Source: Candidatus Accumulibacter cognatus
GTDB lineage: Bacteria > Pseudomonadota > Gammaproteobacteria > Burkholderiales > Rhodocyclaceae
DNA length: 64,000 nucleotides
Reading direction: 5' to 3'
NCBI GenBank assembly: GCA_013414765.1
Contig: CP058708.1
Coordinates: 186,001-250,000, forward strand
The notes beneath the pieces are model-generated. The model saw only the letters and a list, made by a program, of their open reading frames with translations, did not search any database and had not been told where the DNA came from. The translations under genes were made by a program, and so were the position numbers. Within the stretch, counting starts at the first letter, position 1. Each line of letters opens with the position of its first letter. This document shows positions 8,194-16,549 of this stretch, one piece after another.

Positions 8194-9405
8194 GTGATCA
8201 AACTTGCTCTCCGTAATCTTCTCGGGCACAAGCTGCGTACGGGAATGACGTTCGGTGCAGTCCTTTTCGGCGTCATCAGCCTCGTTCTTTCCGGCGGATT
8301 CATCGAGGACATGTTCATTCAGCTGCGCGAGGCAGTGATTCACTCGCAGTTCGGTCACCTCCAGATCAACGCGCAGGGGTTCTTCGAAAAAGGCGCACGG
8401 GCGCCGGACAGATTCATGATCGACGATCCTGAGCCGCTGCGACGGCAGATCGCCAGGCTGCCGCAGGTGGCTGACGTCATGGCCAGGGTCAGCTTCTCGG
8501 GCCTGCTCAGCGCCGGTCGTACCGACCGTTCAATCATCGGCGAAGGCATCGAGCCGAACCGGGAGAGTAAACTGGGCACGTTCATCCGCATCGAATCGGG
8601 GCGCGCGCTCAACGATCAGGACCAGTACAAGATCATCGTTGGAAAGGGCCTGGCCGACGCGTTCAAGGTGGGAGTCGGGGACCGGGTGATCGTTCTGGTG
8701 AGCACTTCGGGCGGAGCCTTGAACACGCTCGAGTTCGAAGTCGTCGGAACGTTCAGGAGCTTTTCCCGGGATTACGACGGGCGTGCGGTCCGCATTCCCC
8801 TGGCCGATGCCCAGGAACTCCTCAATGCCCGAGGCATCAATACCCTGGTCGTCTCGCTCAAGGATTCCCTCGATACGGTGCGGGTCGCCGGGCTGCTCGC
8901 GCGGCAACTCGACGCCGAGAAGTTCGAAATCAAGAAATGGAACGAGTTGACCGATTTCTACGACAAGACCGTCACCCTCTACGACCGGCAGTTCGGCGTG
9001 CTGCGCCTGATCGTCCTGATCATGGTCTTGCTCGGCGTCGCCAACAGCGTCAACATGAGCGCTTTCGAGCGCGTCGGAGAATTCGGCACCATGATGGCGC
9101 TGGGCAATCGCCGGATCGACGTATTCCGGCTGGTGATCACCGAGAACGTTCTGATCGGGGTGATCGGCAGCAGCACGGGCTTGCTGATCGGCGTCGTCCT
9201 GGCCTGGGTGATCTCGGCCATCGGCATTCCCATGCCCCCCCCGCCAAGCAGCGAGGTCGGCTACATGGCGCAGATCCAGGTCGTACCGCAAGAACTCGTG
9301 CTTGCCTTCACCATCGGCCTGGTCGCCACCGTGAGCGCCTCGATCTTCCCGGCACGGCGCGTGACCCGCATTCCGGTCGTGGACGCGCTGCGCCAGAACG
9401 TCTGA
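8194..9405 (+). CDS. ABC transporter permease, MacB/LolE-like, paralogue of the previous gene
   Basis: 403 residues with the same plan: N-terminal membrane helix, periplasmic domain, three C-terminal helices. GEFGTMMALGNRRIDVFRLV and the shared AWVIS.IGIPMPPPP block between the last two helices mark it as a tandem duplicate of the upstream permease. GTG start with AGGA about 8 nt upstream; an ATG follows later but would remove part of the first helix. The two presumably form a heterodimer like LolC/LolE, with a LolD-type ATPase encoded elsewhere. Confidence 0.82.
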   Translation: MIKLALRNLLGHKLRTGMTFGAVLFGVISLVLSGGFIEDMFIQLREAVIHSQFGHLQINAQGFFEKGARAPDRFMIDDPEPLRRQIARLPQVADVMARVSFSGLLSAGRTDRSIIGEGIEPNRESKLGTFIRIESGRALNDQDQYKIIVGKGLADAFKVGVGDRVIVLVSTSGGALNTLEFEVVGTFRSFSRDYDGRAVRIPLADAQELLNARGINTLVVSLKDSLDTVRVAGLLARQLDAEKFEIKKWNELTDFYDKTVTLYDRQFGVLRLIVLIMVLLGVANSVNMSAFERVGEFGTMMALGNRRIDVFRLVITENVLIGVIGSSTGLLIGVVLAWVISAIGIPMPPPPSSEVGYMAQIQVVPQELVLAFTIGLVATVSASIFPARRVTRIPVVDALRQNV

Positions 9406-9433
9406 CCAGGCTCAAGCACCCTCGACTTTCACA

Positions 9434-10618
9434 CTAAGCCTCGAGTCCCACCTCCTGAAAGGTCAGGCCAAGCTTGCCCAGCACTTTGGTCACCGTACGT
9501 TGCAGGAATACCTTGTTGCGAGCACCGAACTCGGCCATCTCGAAGGCGTTGCGCCAATAAACCGGATCGTTTTCCCGGAACCGGATCATCTCGGCGAACT
9601 CCGGTTCGAAACTGCAATAGCCGATCGTCTTGATGTCGATGGCGGTCATGATCGACAGCACCTGATTATTGGTCAGGATGGGTGAGGAATCACGTTCCGG
9701 CATCAGGCTTTCCCGCTCGAGTTCGCCCAGAATGGCCGCCTTGTCGGGACGCCAGGCAACGAAGGGAAGCACGTAATGCGGAACACGATCGGGGTCCTTG
9801 CCGGTGCCGTCCCAGAACAGTTTCTGGTCTTCCTCGGTAAAAATGTCGGCAATCTTGAAACCCGACCGGCGCTCCATGCGGTCAGTCAGGGTGCGCGAAC
9901 ACATGTCCTCGAACGGCATGACATAATACGAATGGAATTGCATGATCAGTTCCTGTGCGAAATCGACACCCGCCAGGACCAGGGGAATATTCATGTCGTA
10001 GGCGAAATAGAAGCCCAGCATCTGATTCAGGGTACCATCGAGCCGGTCGACCGTCTGATAGCTGCCCTTCATTTCGACATTCTTCAGCGTATAGCAGTAA
10101 AGCGTCTTGTAAACCGACGAACGCGGCTTGTAGACGATATGGTCGAGGTCCATTTTGGCAGCCACTTCCTTGCAACGATCCAGCGACAACTTGGAATAGA
10201 AGCCGTTGTCCCAGGTCATCAGCAGAACGCGGAGGCCGGGGTATTCCTTGCGCAGGCGCGACAGCATATACACGCTATCCTTGCCGCCACTGAACAGAAC
10301 CAACGCGTCATAACGGTCGCGGCCCTTGCCCTGATGACTTCTCAGCAACTGGTCCAGTTCCTTGCGCTGATGTTCGACGTATTTCTTCTGCCAGAGGGTC
10401 TCCTCGTCGTTGGCGCGCAACTTGTTGTGCTCGTGGCACAGGTTACAGACACCATCGGTCAGCGTGACATAGGGCACGCGTGAGGAAATGACGCATTGGC
10501 TGCAACGTGCCGCGATCGAGTGCTTGAACAGGCCGCGCAATTTTGGCCAGATGTTCTGTGCAACGAAATCGAACTGGCGCAGGTCATTGAGGATTTGTTG
10601 GTCGATATCCTTGGCCAT
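9434..10618 (-). CDS. PP-loop ATP pyrophosphatase, N-acetyl-sugar amidotransferase-like
   Basis: 394 residues. A four-cysteine zinc-finger-like N-terminus (C39xxC, then CNLCHEH near 58-64) precedes a canonical PP-loop (LVLFSGGKDSVYML, about 107-120). The rest matches adenine-nucleotide alpha-hydrolase folds such as WbpG/PseA-type sugar amidotransferases or tRNA thiolases. The enzyme should adenylate a carbonyl or phosphate and transfer N or S. No glycosyltransferase or glutaminase lies nearby, so the substrate is open. It is followed upstream (same strand, 41 nt) by an RRM protein, which could hint at an RNA substrate. Confidence 0.65.
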   Translation of the reverse strand: MAKDIDQQILNDLRQFDFVAQNIWPKLRGLFKHSIAARCSQCVISSRVPYVTLTDGVCNLCHEHNKLRANDEETLWQKKYVEHQRKELDQLLRSHQGKGRDRYDALVLFSGGKDSVYMLSRLRKEYPGLRVLLMTWDNGFYSKLSLDRCKEVAAKMDLDHIVYKPRSSVYKTLYCYTLKNVEMKGSYQTVDRLDGTLNQMLGFYFAYDMNIPLVLAGVDFAQELIMQFHSYYVMPFEDMCSRTLTDRMERRSGFKIADIFTEEDQKLFWDGTGKDPDRVPHYVLPFVAWRPDKAAILGELERESLMPERDSSPILTNNQVLSIMTAIDIKTIGYCSFEPEFAEMIRFRENDPVYWRNAFEMAEFGARNKVFLQRTVTKVLGKLGLTFQEVGLEA

Positions 10619-10659
10619 GGGGTCACTCCGAAAGAATGAGTTGTGGGACGAGAGCGAGG

Positions 10660-10926
10660 TCAGACGGTCTTGACAGCCGAAGTCGGCAGGATAACCCGTT
10701 CATGGACACGGATATGGTTCTGGCCAAATTTTTGGCCATCCAGGGCGTCTACCGCCAATTTTGGATCGGACGTTTCCAAATCGACATAGGCATAAGGCTC
10801 ATGGGTCGGATTCACCCAGTCCGCATGCAGATCAACCGACACGACCCGACCATAGGGGCTGAACAGATTGCGGATAAACGCTTCATCTGCTCGAAAGGGA
10901 AGGCTGCTGATGAAAATGGTTGCCAT
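10660..10926 (-). CDS. RRM-domain RNA-binding protein
   Basis: 88 residues forming one RNA recognition motif. RNP2 is IFISSLPF (3-10) and RNP1 is YAYVDLET (about 49-56), a relaxed match with one aromatic kept. ADEAFIRNLFSPYGRV is the usual helix 1. ATG 10926 has GGGAG about 8 nt upstream; longer in-frame starts lack one. Bacterial single-RRM proteins are mostly cold- or stress-linked RNA binders. It may be cotranscribed with the PP-loop gene that follows it. Confidence 0.85.
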   Translation of the reverse strand: MATIFISSLPFRADEAFIRNLFSPYGRVVSVDLHADWVNPTHEPYAYVDLETSDPKLAVDALDGQKFGQNHIRVHERVILPTSAVKTV

Positions 10927-11245
10927 ATCCAACTCCCATGCAATCTCGCTGAAATCGACTTTGCCTGCCATCGGGATCCATGGCCCCGGCGTACAAGACC
11001 TGTAGTATGAACACCCGCCCACCTGCACAGCCAGGGCGTAGAACGACCGCCCATGGAATGATTGGATGTAGCGCGGACCCAGTCCCCCTCGTTGATTCGT
11101 CTTCCAAGGGAGGCGGATTTCAGTCTACCAGTTTTTCGTCTCTATGTCGTTTGGCTGCGATTGGTCGAAGTCCTTTGTGACTCTTGTCAGGATGGCATCG
11201 GCAGGCAGCCCCCATGTTTTCCGCTGCACGGAGGCACGGCCCAGC
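10927..11245. other. intergenic, no gene seen
   Basis: About 320 nt between the RRM gene and a small palindromic element. Short frames lack start signals. It presumably carries the promoter of the minus-strand RRM/PP-loop pair, but no clear -35/-10 pair stood out. Confidence 0.4.
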
Positions 11246-11384
11246 GGTTGTGAATAAATCTACTGCGCGACCGATCTGCTGCGTTGCCCAGTCGCTCACT
11301 CCTCGCCTATCCACTTGATATGTCTCGTCGTTCGCTCCCTCGCGCCTTGCCTCTCGGCCTGCTCGCGACGATTTCTTCACAACC
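11246..11384. repeat. 139-bp MITE-like element with 14-bp terminal inverted repeats
   Basis: GGTTGTGAATAAAT (11246-11259) is the inverted repeat of ATTTCTTCACAACC (11371-11384) with one mismatch. The inside is GC-rich and itself partly palindromic. It carries no gene and ends 2 nt from the mnmA stop codon. Size and form fit a non-autonomous miniature transposable element; no related transposase was seen in the window. Confidence 0.55.
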
Positions 11385-11386
11385 TC

Positions 11387-12487
11387 TCAGGCGATCACCC
11401 CTCCCCCGAGACAAACGCGACTTTCATAGACCACCACCGACTGCCCCGGCGTGATCGCCCACTGCGGCTCGGCGAAGCGGATCAGGCAGGCGTCGGCGCC
11501 GACCCGCTCAATCTCGCAGGCGGCATCGGCCTGCCGGTAGCGTGTCTTAGCGGTATACACCCAGTGTGTATGCGGTGCTTCACCGGCCACCCAGGACAAA
11601 TCCCAGGCGCTCACTTCGTCGGCCAGCAACGCTGGATGGTCATGCCCCTGCACGACATAGAGGATGTTTTCGGCCACATCCTTGCGGGCCACGAACCAGG
11701 CATCATGGTCGCCGTGGTCGCCGCTCTTGCCCCCCCTGACACCGCCGATGTGCAAACCCTTGCGCTGACCGATCGTGTGGTAGGCCACCCCGTCGTGTTC
11801 GCCAAGCACCCGGTTGTCGTCGAGGCAACGGATCTCGCCCTGGCTTTTGGGCAGATAACGCATCAGGAAATCCTTGAACGGCCGCTCACCGATAAAACAG
11901 ATACCGGTAGAATCCTTCTTCAGCGCGACATGCAGACCGGCCGCCTCGGCAATCTTGCGAACGTCCCGCTTGTACAGGCCGGCCAGGGGGAACAACGTCT
12001 TCGCCAGTTGCTGCTGATTGAGCCGGTACAGGAAATAGCTCTGGTCCTTGGTCCCATCCTCGGCCTTGAGCAACTGCCAGGCGCCCTGGAACTCGCGCAC
12101 GCCGGCGTAATGGCCGGTGGCGATACGCTGCGCACCAATCTTCAGCGCGTACTCGAGAAAAGCGCTGAACTTGATCTCCGGGTTGCACAACACGTCCGGA
12201 TTCGGCGTGCGGCCCGCCTGGTATTCCTTCAGAAAGTGCGCAAACACGCGTTCCTTGTATTCGCTCGCGAAGTTCAGCACTTCGACCTCGATGCCGAGCG
12301 TATCGGCAACGCTGATCACATCGATCAGGTCCTGGCGCGAAGCGCAATATTCGTCGCCATCGTCATCCTCCCAGTTCTTCATGAACAGGCCGACCACATG
12401 CCATCCCTGCTGCTTGAGCAGCCAGGCGGCAACCGACGAATCAACGCCACCGGACAAGCCAACGACGACAGTATTTCCCTTGTTCAT
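11387..12487 (-). CDS. mnmA: tRNA-specific 2-thiouridylase MnmA
   Basis: 366 residues, the normal length. The PP-loop SGGVDSS spans residues 12-18, the two catalytic cysteines are C101 (PNPDVLCN) and C197 ([10 protein letters not shown]), and the C-terminal beta-barrel is complete. MnmA adenylates U34 of tRNA Lys, Glu and Gln and inserts sulfur delivered by the TusE relay, giving s2U34 in the cytoplasm. The nudJ-mnmA order of enterobacteria is kept here, interrupted by an exported-protein gene and a repeat. ATG at 12487. Confidence 0.97.
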   Translation of the reverse strand: MNKGNTVVVGLSGGVDSSVAAWLLKQQGWHVVGLFMKNWEDDDGDEYCASRQDLIDVISVADTLGIEVEVLNFASEYKERVFAHFLKEYQAGRTPNPDVLCNPEIKFSAFLEYALKIGAQRIATGHYAGVREFQGAWQLLKAEDGTKDQSYFLYRLNQQQLAKTLFPLAGLYKRDVRKIAEAAGLHVALKKDSTGICFIGERPFKDFLMRYLPKSQGEIRCLDDNRVLGEHDGVAYHTIGQRKGLHIGGVRGGKSGDHGDHDAWFVARKDVAENILYVVQGHDHPALLADEVSAWDLSWVAGEAPHTHWVYTAKTRYRQADAACEIERVGADACLIRFAEPQWAITPGQSVVVYESRVCLGGGVIA

Positions 12488-12504
12488 CTTCGTACCCTGT
12501 CAAT

Positions 12505-12631
12505 GTGAAAGTCGCGTCAGCGACTCACGAATCTCCCCTCCCCACTTGGGGAGAGGGGTCGGGGGAGAGGGAAACGGTCATGACTTTCATGATCGGGGGT
12601 GCCTGGAAAAGTCATGACCGTTAGACCGTTA
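12505..12631 (-). repeat. stop-codon-anchored palindromic repeat, copy A
   Basis: Read on the minus strand, the element starts with the TAA that terminates the exported-protein gene (12629-12631), with a partial duplication of the first bases. A 15-bp perfect hairpin follows (AACGGTCATGACTTT at 12573-12587 pairing with 12608-12622), then a pyrimidine-rich centre and a distal mini-hairpin AGTCGC-TGAC-GCGACT. About 90 percent identical to copy B at 14725-14843. Confidence 0.85.
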
Positions 12632-13246
12632 GTGTTCGACTGGCGGATCATCACCAGGGCCGCCGGCGACCACCGCCACCCCCCCACTCTCTTCCAGACC
12701 CTGGCCGTCGAGCCAGTCCGGCAGCGCCATCACCACTGCCGGGCGACCGTTGTCGCGAAACCAGCTATCCACGACATAACGCGCTGGCTCCGCGGTCGAA
12801 GCAGGTTCTGTCGCCAGCTGATCGAGTTCCTCGATCTGCGCCGAATAATGGAATTCGAACAGATAGAGCACCCGTCGCGCCGGCTCGAGAACGCGGTGGA
12901 AAGACAGCCAGCGATGACTTTCCAGCAGCCGCAGCAGGCGCGTCGTCGTCGTCGAGTGATCGATGCAGTCCATCCGCCCGAAGACGCCATCATCGGCAAA
13001 GTTGCCCCCGCGATCCGCCGAAATCGGTGTCTGTTCGCCCGCCCAGCCCAGCATCCAGCCAATTGCCAGCGACAAGCTGGCGCGCTCCTCGGTGGCATTG
13101 CGGGCAACGCCGAGCAGGTCGCGCACCTGCATCAGCTGTCCGGCGCTGAAGTTCACGTCGGCCTCGGCCACACACCCATAGTTGTAGCAGACGCTCAACG
13201 AATCCGCCGACACCGCCGAAGCCAGGCCCAGCAGGATCAATGGCAT
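12629..13246 (-). CDS. exported protein of unknown function, 205 aa
   Basis: A signal peptide (MPLILLGLASAVSA, about 1-15) leads into a mature protein with a possible disulfide pair in SVCYNYGCVAEADV and a conserved-looking GRMDCIDHSTTTTRLLRLLE motif. I do not recognise a named domain. The start at 13246 overlaps the Nudix stop (ATGA), so it is translationally coupled. The last residues are Val/Gly/Asp-rich. Its stop codon lies in repeat copy A. Likely periplasmic. Confidence 0.7.
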   Translation of the reverse strand: MPLILLGLASAVSADSLSVCYNYGCVAEADVNFSAGQLMQVRDLLGVARNATEERASLSLAIGWMLGWAGEQTPISADRGGNFADDGVFGRMDCIDHSTTTTRLLRLLESHRWLSFHRVLEPARRVLYLFEFHYSAQIEELDQLATEPASTAEPARYVVDSWFRDNGRPAVVMALPDWLDGQGLEESGGVAVVAGGPGDDPPVEH

Positions 13247-13701
13247 CAGCCAGCGCACGTGTACTGGTGCAACAGTTCGAGCGGATAGCGCCGGCCGATC
13301 AGCCAGTCCTCGATGCACAGGAGAACCATCGGACTGCGGTGCTGCGCCTGGCGTTCCCGGATTTCATCGAGCGTCAGCCAGTGTGCCGCCAGGATACCTT
13401 CGTCGAGTGCTCGTCGGGAATCGTGTGCGGTGATCTCGCCACCGAAGGCAAAACGCAGATAGTTCACGTCCCTGGTTTCGTTACGGTAGTTGTAGACCCC
13501 GATCAGGAACTGCGGCGCCAGGGTATAAGCCGTTTCCTCAAGGGTCTCGCGGACCACCGCATCGATCAGCGACTCGCCGCATTCCAGGTGGCCCGCCGGC
13601 TGGTTGTAACAGACTCCGTATTCGGTTTCCTCCTCGACGAGCAGGAAGCGGCCATCACGTTCGAGTACCGCAGCGACGGTGACGTTGGGTTTCCAGACCA
13701 T
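13246..13701 (-). CDS. nudJ: Nudix hydrolase, NudJ-like
   Basis: About 151 residues. The Nudix box reads GHLECGESLIDAVVRETLEE, matching GX5EX7REUXEEXGU, so metal-dependent hydrolysis of nucleoside diphosphate-X is expected. In E. coli NudJ removes phosphate from thiamine and HMP pyrophosphates and lies beside mnmA, as here. The ATG at 13701 (MVWKPNVTVAAVLE) starts at the natural beginning of the fold; a longer start at 13734 adds residues with no homology signal. Confidence 0.85.
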   Translation of the reverse strand: MVWKPNVTVAAVLERDGRFLLVEEETEYGVCYNQPAGHLECGESLIDAVVRETLEETAYTLAPQFLIGVYNYRNETRDVNYLRFAFGGEITAHDSRRALDEGILAAHWLTLDEIRERQAQHRSPMVLLCIEDWLIGRRYPLELLHQYTCAG

Positions 13702-13806
13702 GGCAGAAGCCTTGCAGGGCAGTAAAGACGCCATTTTACCGCCAACCGGGGAGCGAAATCGGCTAGAATTTCCCCTTCAGGATTTCCGGCAAATGGAGAG
13801 CACATC

Positions 13807-14727
13807 ATGTCGATGGCGGATCGCGACGGCTTCATCTGGTACGACGGCAAACTGGTGCCATGGCGCCAGGCCACAACGCATGTGCTGACGCATACCCTAC
13901 ATTACGGCATGGGGGTTTTTGAAGGCATCCGCGCCTACAAGGCCGAAAAGGGCACCGCCATCTTCCGTCTCAAGGAACATACCGACCGTTTGTTCAACTC
14001 GGCCTATATCTTCCAGATGAAGATGCCTTACGACAAGGAAACCCTGCTCGAAGCACAGAAGGAAGTGGTGCGCGCCAACCAGCTCGACTCCTGCTACCTG
14101 CGGCCGATCGTCTTCTATGGCTCCGAGGCGATGGGCATCGCGGCCACTGCAGTCAGTACGCACGTAGCCATCGCTGCCTGGCCGTGGGGTGCCTACCTCG
14201 GTGCCGAGGGAATGGAAAAGGGCATTCGTGTCAAGACCTCGTCGTTCACCCGCCACCATGTGAATATCAACATGTGCCGCTCGAAGTCTGTCGGGACCTA
14301 CACCAACTCGATCCTTGCCCACCAGGAGGTGGCGCACGATGGTTACGACGAAGCCCTGCTGCTCGACGTCGACGGCTATGTGGCCGAGGGTGCCGGCGAG
14401 AATGTGTTCATCGTCAAGAAGGACAAACTGTATACCCCGGATCTGACCTCCTGCCTCGAAGGCATCACGCGCGCCTCGGTCCTGCAGCTCGCCGAAGAGC
14501 TGGGCATCCCGGTCATCGAAAAACGGATCACCCGCGACGAGGTGTATTGCGCCGACGAGGCCTTCTTTACCGGCACGGCTGCCGAGGTGACGCCGATCCG
14601 CGAACTCGACAATCGTCAGATCGGTGCTGGCCACCGCGGCCCGATCACCACCCGCATCCAGAGTCTCTTCTTCGACTGCGTGAATGGCCGCATGCCAGCG
14701 CATGCAGACTGGCTCGCCTACGTTTAA
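13807..14727 (+). CDS. ilvE: branched-chain amino acid aminotransferase IlvE
   Basis: 306 residues, fold-type IV PLP enzyme. The PLP lysine is K160 in CRSKSVGTYTNS, where most family members have GNY. Phosphate-binding and substrate motifs are GYVAEGAGENVF and EAFFTGTAAEVTP. It makes valine, leucine and isoleucine from their keto acids with glutamate. Followed by the zinc-finger gene and waaF, an order common in betaproteobacteria. Its TAA stop is the first triplet of repeat copy B. ATG 13807 with AAATGGAGAG upstream. Confidence 0.95.
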   Translation: MSMADRDGFIWYDGKLVPWRQATTHVLTHTLHYGMGVFEGIRAYKAEKGTAIFRLKEHTDRLFNSAYIFQMKMPYDKETLLEAQKEVVRANQLDSCYLRPIVFYGSEAMGIAATAVSTHVAIAAWPWGAYLGAEGMEKGIRVKTSSFTRHHVNINMCRSKSVGTYTNSILAHQEVAHDGYDEALLLDVDGYVAEGAGENVFIVKKDKLYTPDLTSCLEGITRASVLQLAEELGIPVIEKRITRDEVYCADEAFFTGTAAEVTPIRELDNRQIGAGHRGPITTRIQSLFFDCVNGRMPAHADWLAYV

Positions 14728-14843
14728 CGGTCATGACTTTTCCAGGTACCCCCGATCTTGAAAGTCATGACCGTTTCCCTCTCCCTCGACCCCTCCCCCG
14801 CAAGTGGGTAGGGGAGATTCGTGAGTCGCTGACGCGACTTTCA
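14725..14843 (+). repeat. stop-codon-anchored palindromic repeat, copy B
   Basis: 119 bp in the opposite genomic orientation to copy A, so the two are inverted around nudJ-ilvE. It begins TAACGGTCATGACTTTTCC with TAA being the ilvE stop, then the hairpin return arm, a C-rich centre and GTGAGTCGCTGACGCGACTT at the far end. Confidence 0.88.
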
Positions 14844-14867
14844 AATCAACCTTGCAAAGTTGCCATC

Positions 14868-15065
14868 ATGTCTCAGAAAACCCTGCAGAACCCCATCGAG
14901 GTCACCGCCCAGGAACTCCCCTTGCACTGCCCGGGCAAGGATGCACCACTGTGGGCAAGGCATCCGCGCGTCTATCTCGACATCACGCATAGCGGCGAGG
15001 TCGTTTGTCCCTACTGCAGCGCACACTATGTCCTCAGGGGAGAGCGGCCGAAAGCGCACCATTGA
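14868..15065 (+). CDS. zinc-finger domain protein (CHCC / NDUFS6-like), 65 aa
   Basis: A small protein with a Cys-His zinc site: C21, H32, C47 and C50 (PLHCPG, ARHPRVYLDI, VVCPYCSAHYVL). This is the zf-CHCC domain of the complex I accessory subunit NDUFS6; in betaproteobacteria a copy is often found between ilvE and waaF. ATG at 14868. It lies 21 nt before waaF and is probably cotranscribed with it. Function in bacteria is not settled. Confidence 0.88.
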   Translation: MSQKTLQNPIEVTAQELPLHCPGKDAPLWARHPRVYLDITHSGEVVCPYCSAHYVLRGERPKAHH

Positions 15066-15086
15066 TCGGCCGCTGCATAGCTGCTC

Positions 15087-16103
15087 ATGAAAGCACTCAT
15101 CGTCGCCCCATCCTGGATTGGCGACACGGTGCTGTCGCAGCCGCTGTTCATGCGCCTGCATGAGCGAAACCCCGGCCTGCAGATCGACGCTCTGGCACCC
15201 CGCTGGGTTGCGCCGGTTCTCGAACGGATGCCCGAGATCACGCGACTCATCGATAGCCCCTTCGCACACGGCGATCTCTCTCTGAAAGCGCGGCACCGAC
15301 TGGCTCACCAATTGGCGAAGTGCGGCTACCAGCGTGCCTACATTCTGCCGAATTCGATCAAATCGGCACTGATTCCGTTTTTTGCCGATATTCCCGAGCG
15401 CATCGGTTTCGTGGGGGAAAGCCGCTACGGGCTGATCAATCGCCGACACACGCTGAACAAGGCGCAACTGCCGCTGATGGTCGAACGCTTCGCGCAACTT
15501 GCCGAAGCGCCCGGAACCGCACTACCAAGACCGCTACCGCGGCCACGCCTGCAGTCCGACAGTTTGCAACGCGCCGCCACACTGGCGTCGCTTGGCATCG
15601 CACTGCCTGAAAAGCTGGCCATATTCTGCCCCGGTGCCGAATATGGCCCGGCCAAGCGCTGGCCGGCAAAGCATTTCGCCGCCGTCGCCAATGTGCTGGC
15701 AGATCAGGGCTACGCGGTCTGGCTACTCGGTTCACAGAAAGACCGGGCGATCGCCGACCAGATCATCAACCGTACCGACCTGACCAGGCGGCCCCACAAC
15801 CTCTGTGGTGCCACCACCCTGACCCAGGCCATCGATCTGCTGGCTGCCGCAGAGTTTGTCGTCTGCAACGATTCGGGCCTGATGCACCTTGCCGCCGCCC
15901 TTGATCGACCGCTGGTTGCCCTCTATGGCTCCTCATCACCCGGCTTCACCCCACCGCTTTCGGTTCGAGCGAAGGTCATCAGCCTGCATCTCGACTGCAG
16001 CCCCTGCTTCCAGCGCAGTTGTCCACTGGGCCATCTCGACTGCCTGAACAAGCTCGACCCGCAGCGTGTTCTCGATGCCTGCCTGAGCAAGGCCCTGGCA
16101 TGA
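15087..16103 (+). CDS. waaF: ADP-heptose:LPS heptosyltransferase II
   Basis: 338 residues, GT9 family, GT-B fold. N-terminal MKALIVAPSWIGDTVLSQPL, the nucleotide-binding CPGAEYGPAKRWPAKHFA block and the C-terminal VCNDSGLMHLAAAL plus LYGSSSP motifs are all present. It adds the second L-glycero-D-manno-heptose to the LPS inner core at the cytoplasmic face of the inner membrane. Stop codon overlaps the next start (ATGA). Confidence 0.95.
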   Translation: MKALIVAPSWIGDTVLSQPLFMRLHERNPGLQIDALAPRWVAPVLERMPEITRLIDSPFAHGDLSLKARHRLAHQLAKCGYQRAYILPNSIKSALIPFFADIPERIGFVGESRYGLINRRHTLNKAQLPLMVERFAQLAEAPGTALPRPLPRPRLQSDSLQRAATLASLGIALPEKLAIFCPGAEYGPAKRWPAKHFAAVANVLADQGYAVWLLGSQKDRAIADQIINRTDLTRRPHNLCGATTLTQAIDLLAAAEFVVCNDSGLMHLAAALDRPLVALYGSSSPGFTPPLSVRAKVISLHLDCSPCFQRSCPLGHLDCLNKLDPQRVLDACLSKALA

Positions 16104-16549
16104 TCACCATTTTTGCCACCCCGGAGGACGTCGAAACAGCCTTCTACGAGGCCATTGCACGTGCCGACCTGGTCGCCCTGATGAGTGTCTGGGCCGATGA
16201 TGAAGAAATCGTCTGCATTCACCCGACCGGCCAGCGCCTGACCGGTGCCGATGCGATCCGCGAAAGCTGGCGCAGCATTTTCGCCAATAACCCGCGCCTG
16301 ATGGTGCGCCTGTCGCGCGGCATTCGCTGGAACGGCATGCTCCTGTCGGTGCACAATGTCGTCGAAACGCTCTACATCGGTGAAGAGCGCAAACCGCACG
16401 GGCCGATGCTGGCGACCAATGTTTTCCAGCGCGGTGCCAATGGCTGGCGCCTGCTTTCGCACCACTCATCGACCGCAGCCGACCGGAACCTGGCGAACAG
16501 CGACAGCGCCGACGAAGGCAGCACGAAAACGCCGCGGACACTGCATTGA
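16100..16549 (+). CDS. NTF2/SnoaL-like fold protein
   Basis: 149 residues. A cone-shaped alpha+beta NTF2-like fold is indicated by AFYEAIARADLVALMSVWAD, the mid-domain GADAIRESWRSIF and the strand-rich C-terminal half with WRLLSHHSS. Family members are small enzymes or binding proteins and the ligand cannot be told. ATG overlaps the waaF stop and the stop overlaps the next TTG start, so it is embedded in a coupled operon. Confidence 0.78.
   Translation: MITIFATPEDVETAFYEAIARADLVALMSVWADDEEIVCIHPTGQRLTGADAIRESWRSIFANNPRLMVRLSRGIRWNGMLLSVHNVVETLYIGEERKPHGPMLATNVFQRGANGWRLLSHHSSTAADRNLANSDSADEGSTKTPRTLH

Noticed and set aside
11120-11380. 86-residue minus-strand open frame next to mnmA
   Set aside because: It falls mostly inside the MITE-like element, lacks a ribosome binding site and shows no protein-like pattern.
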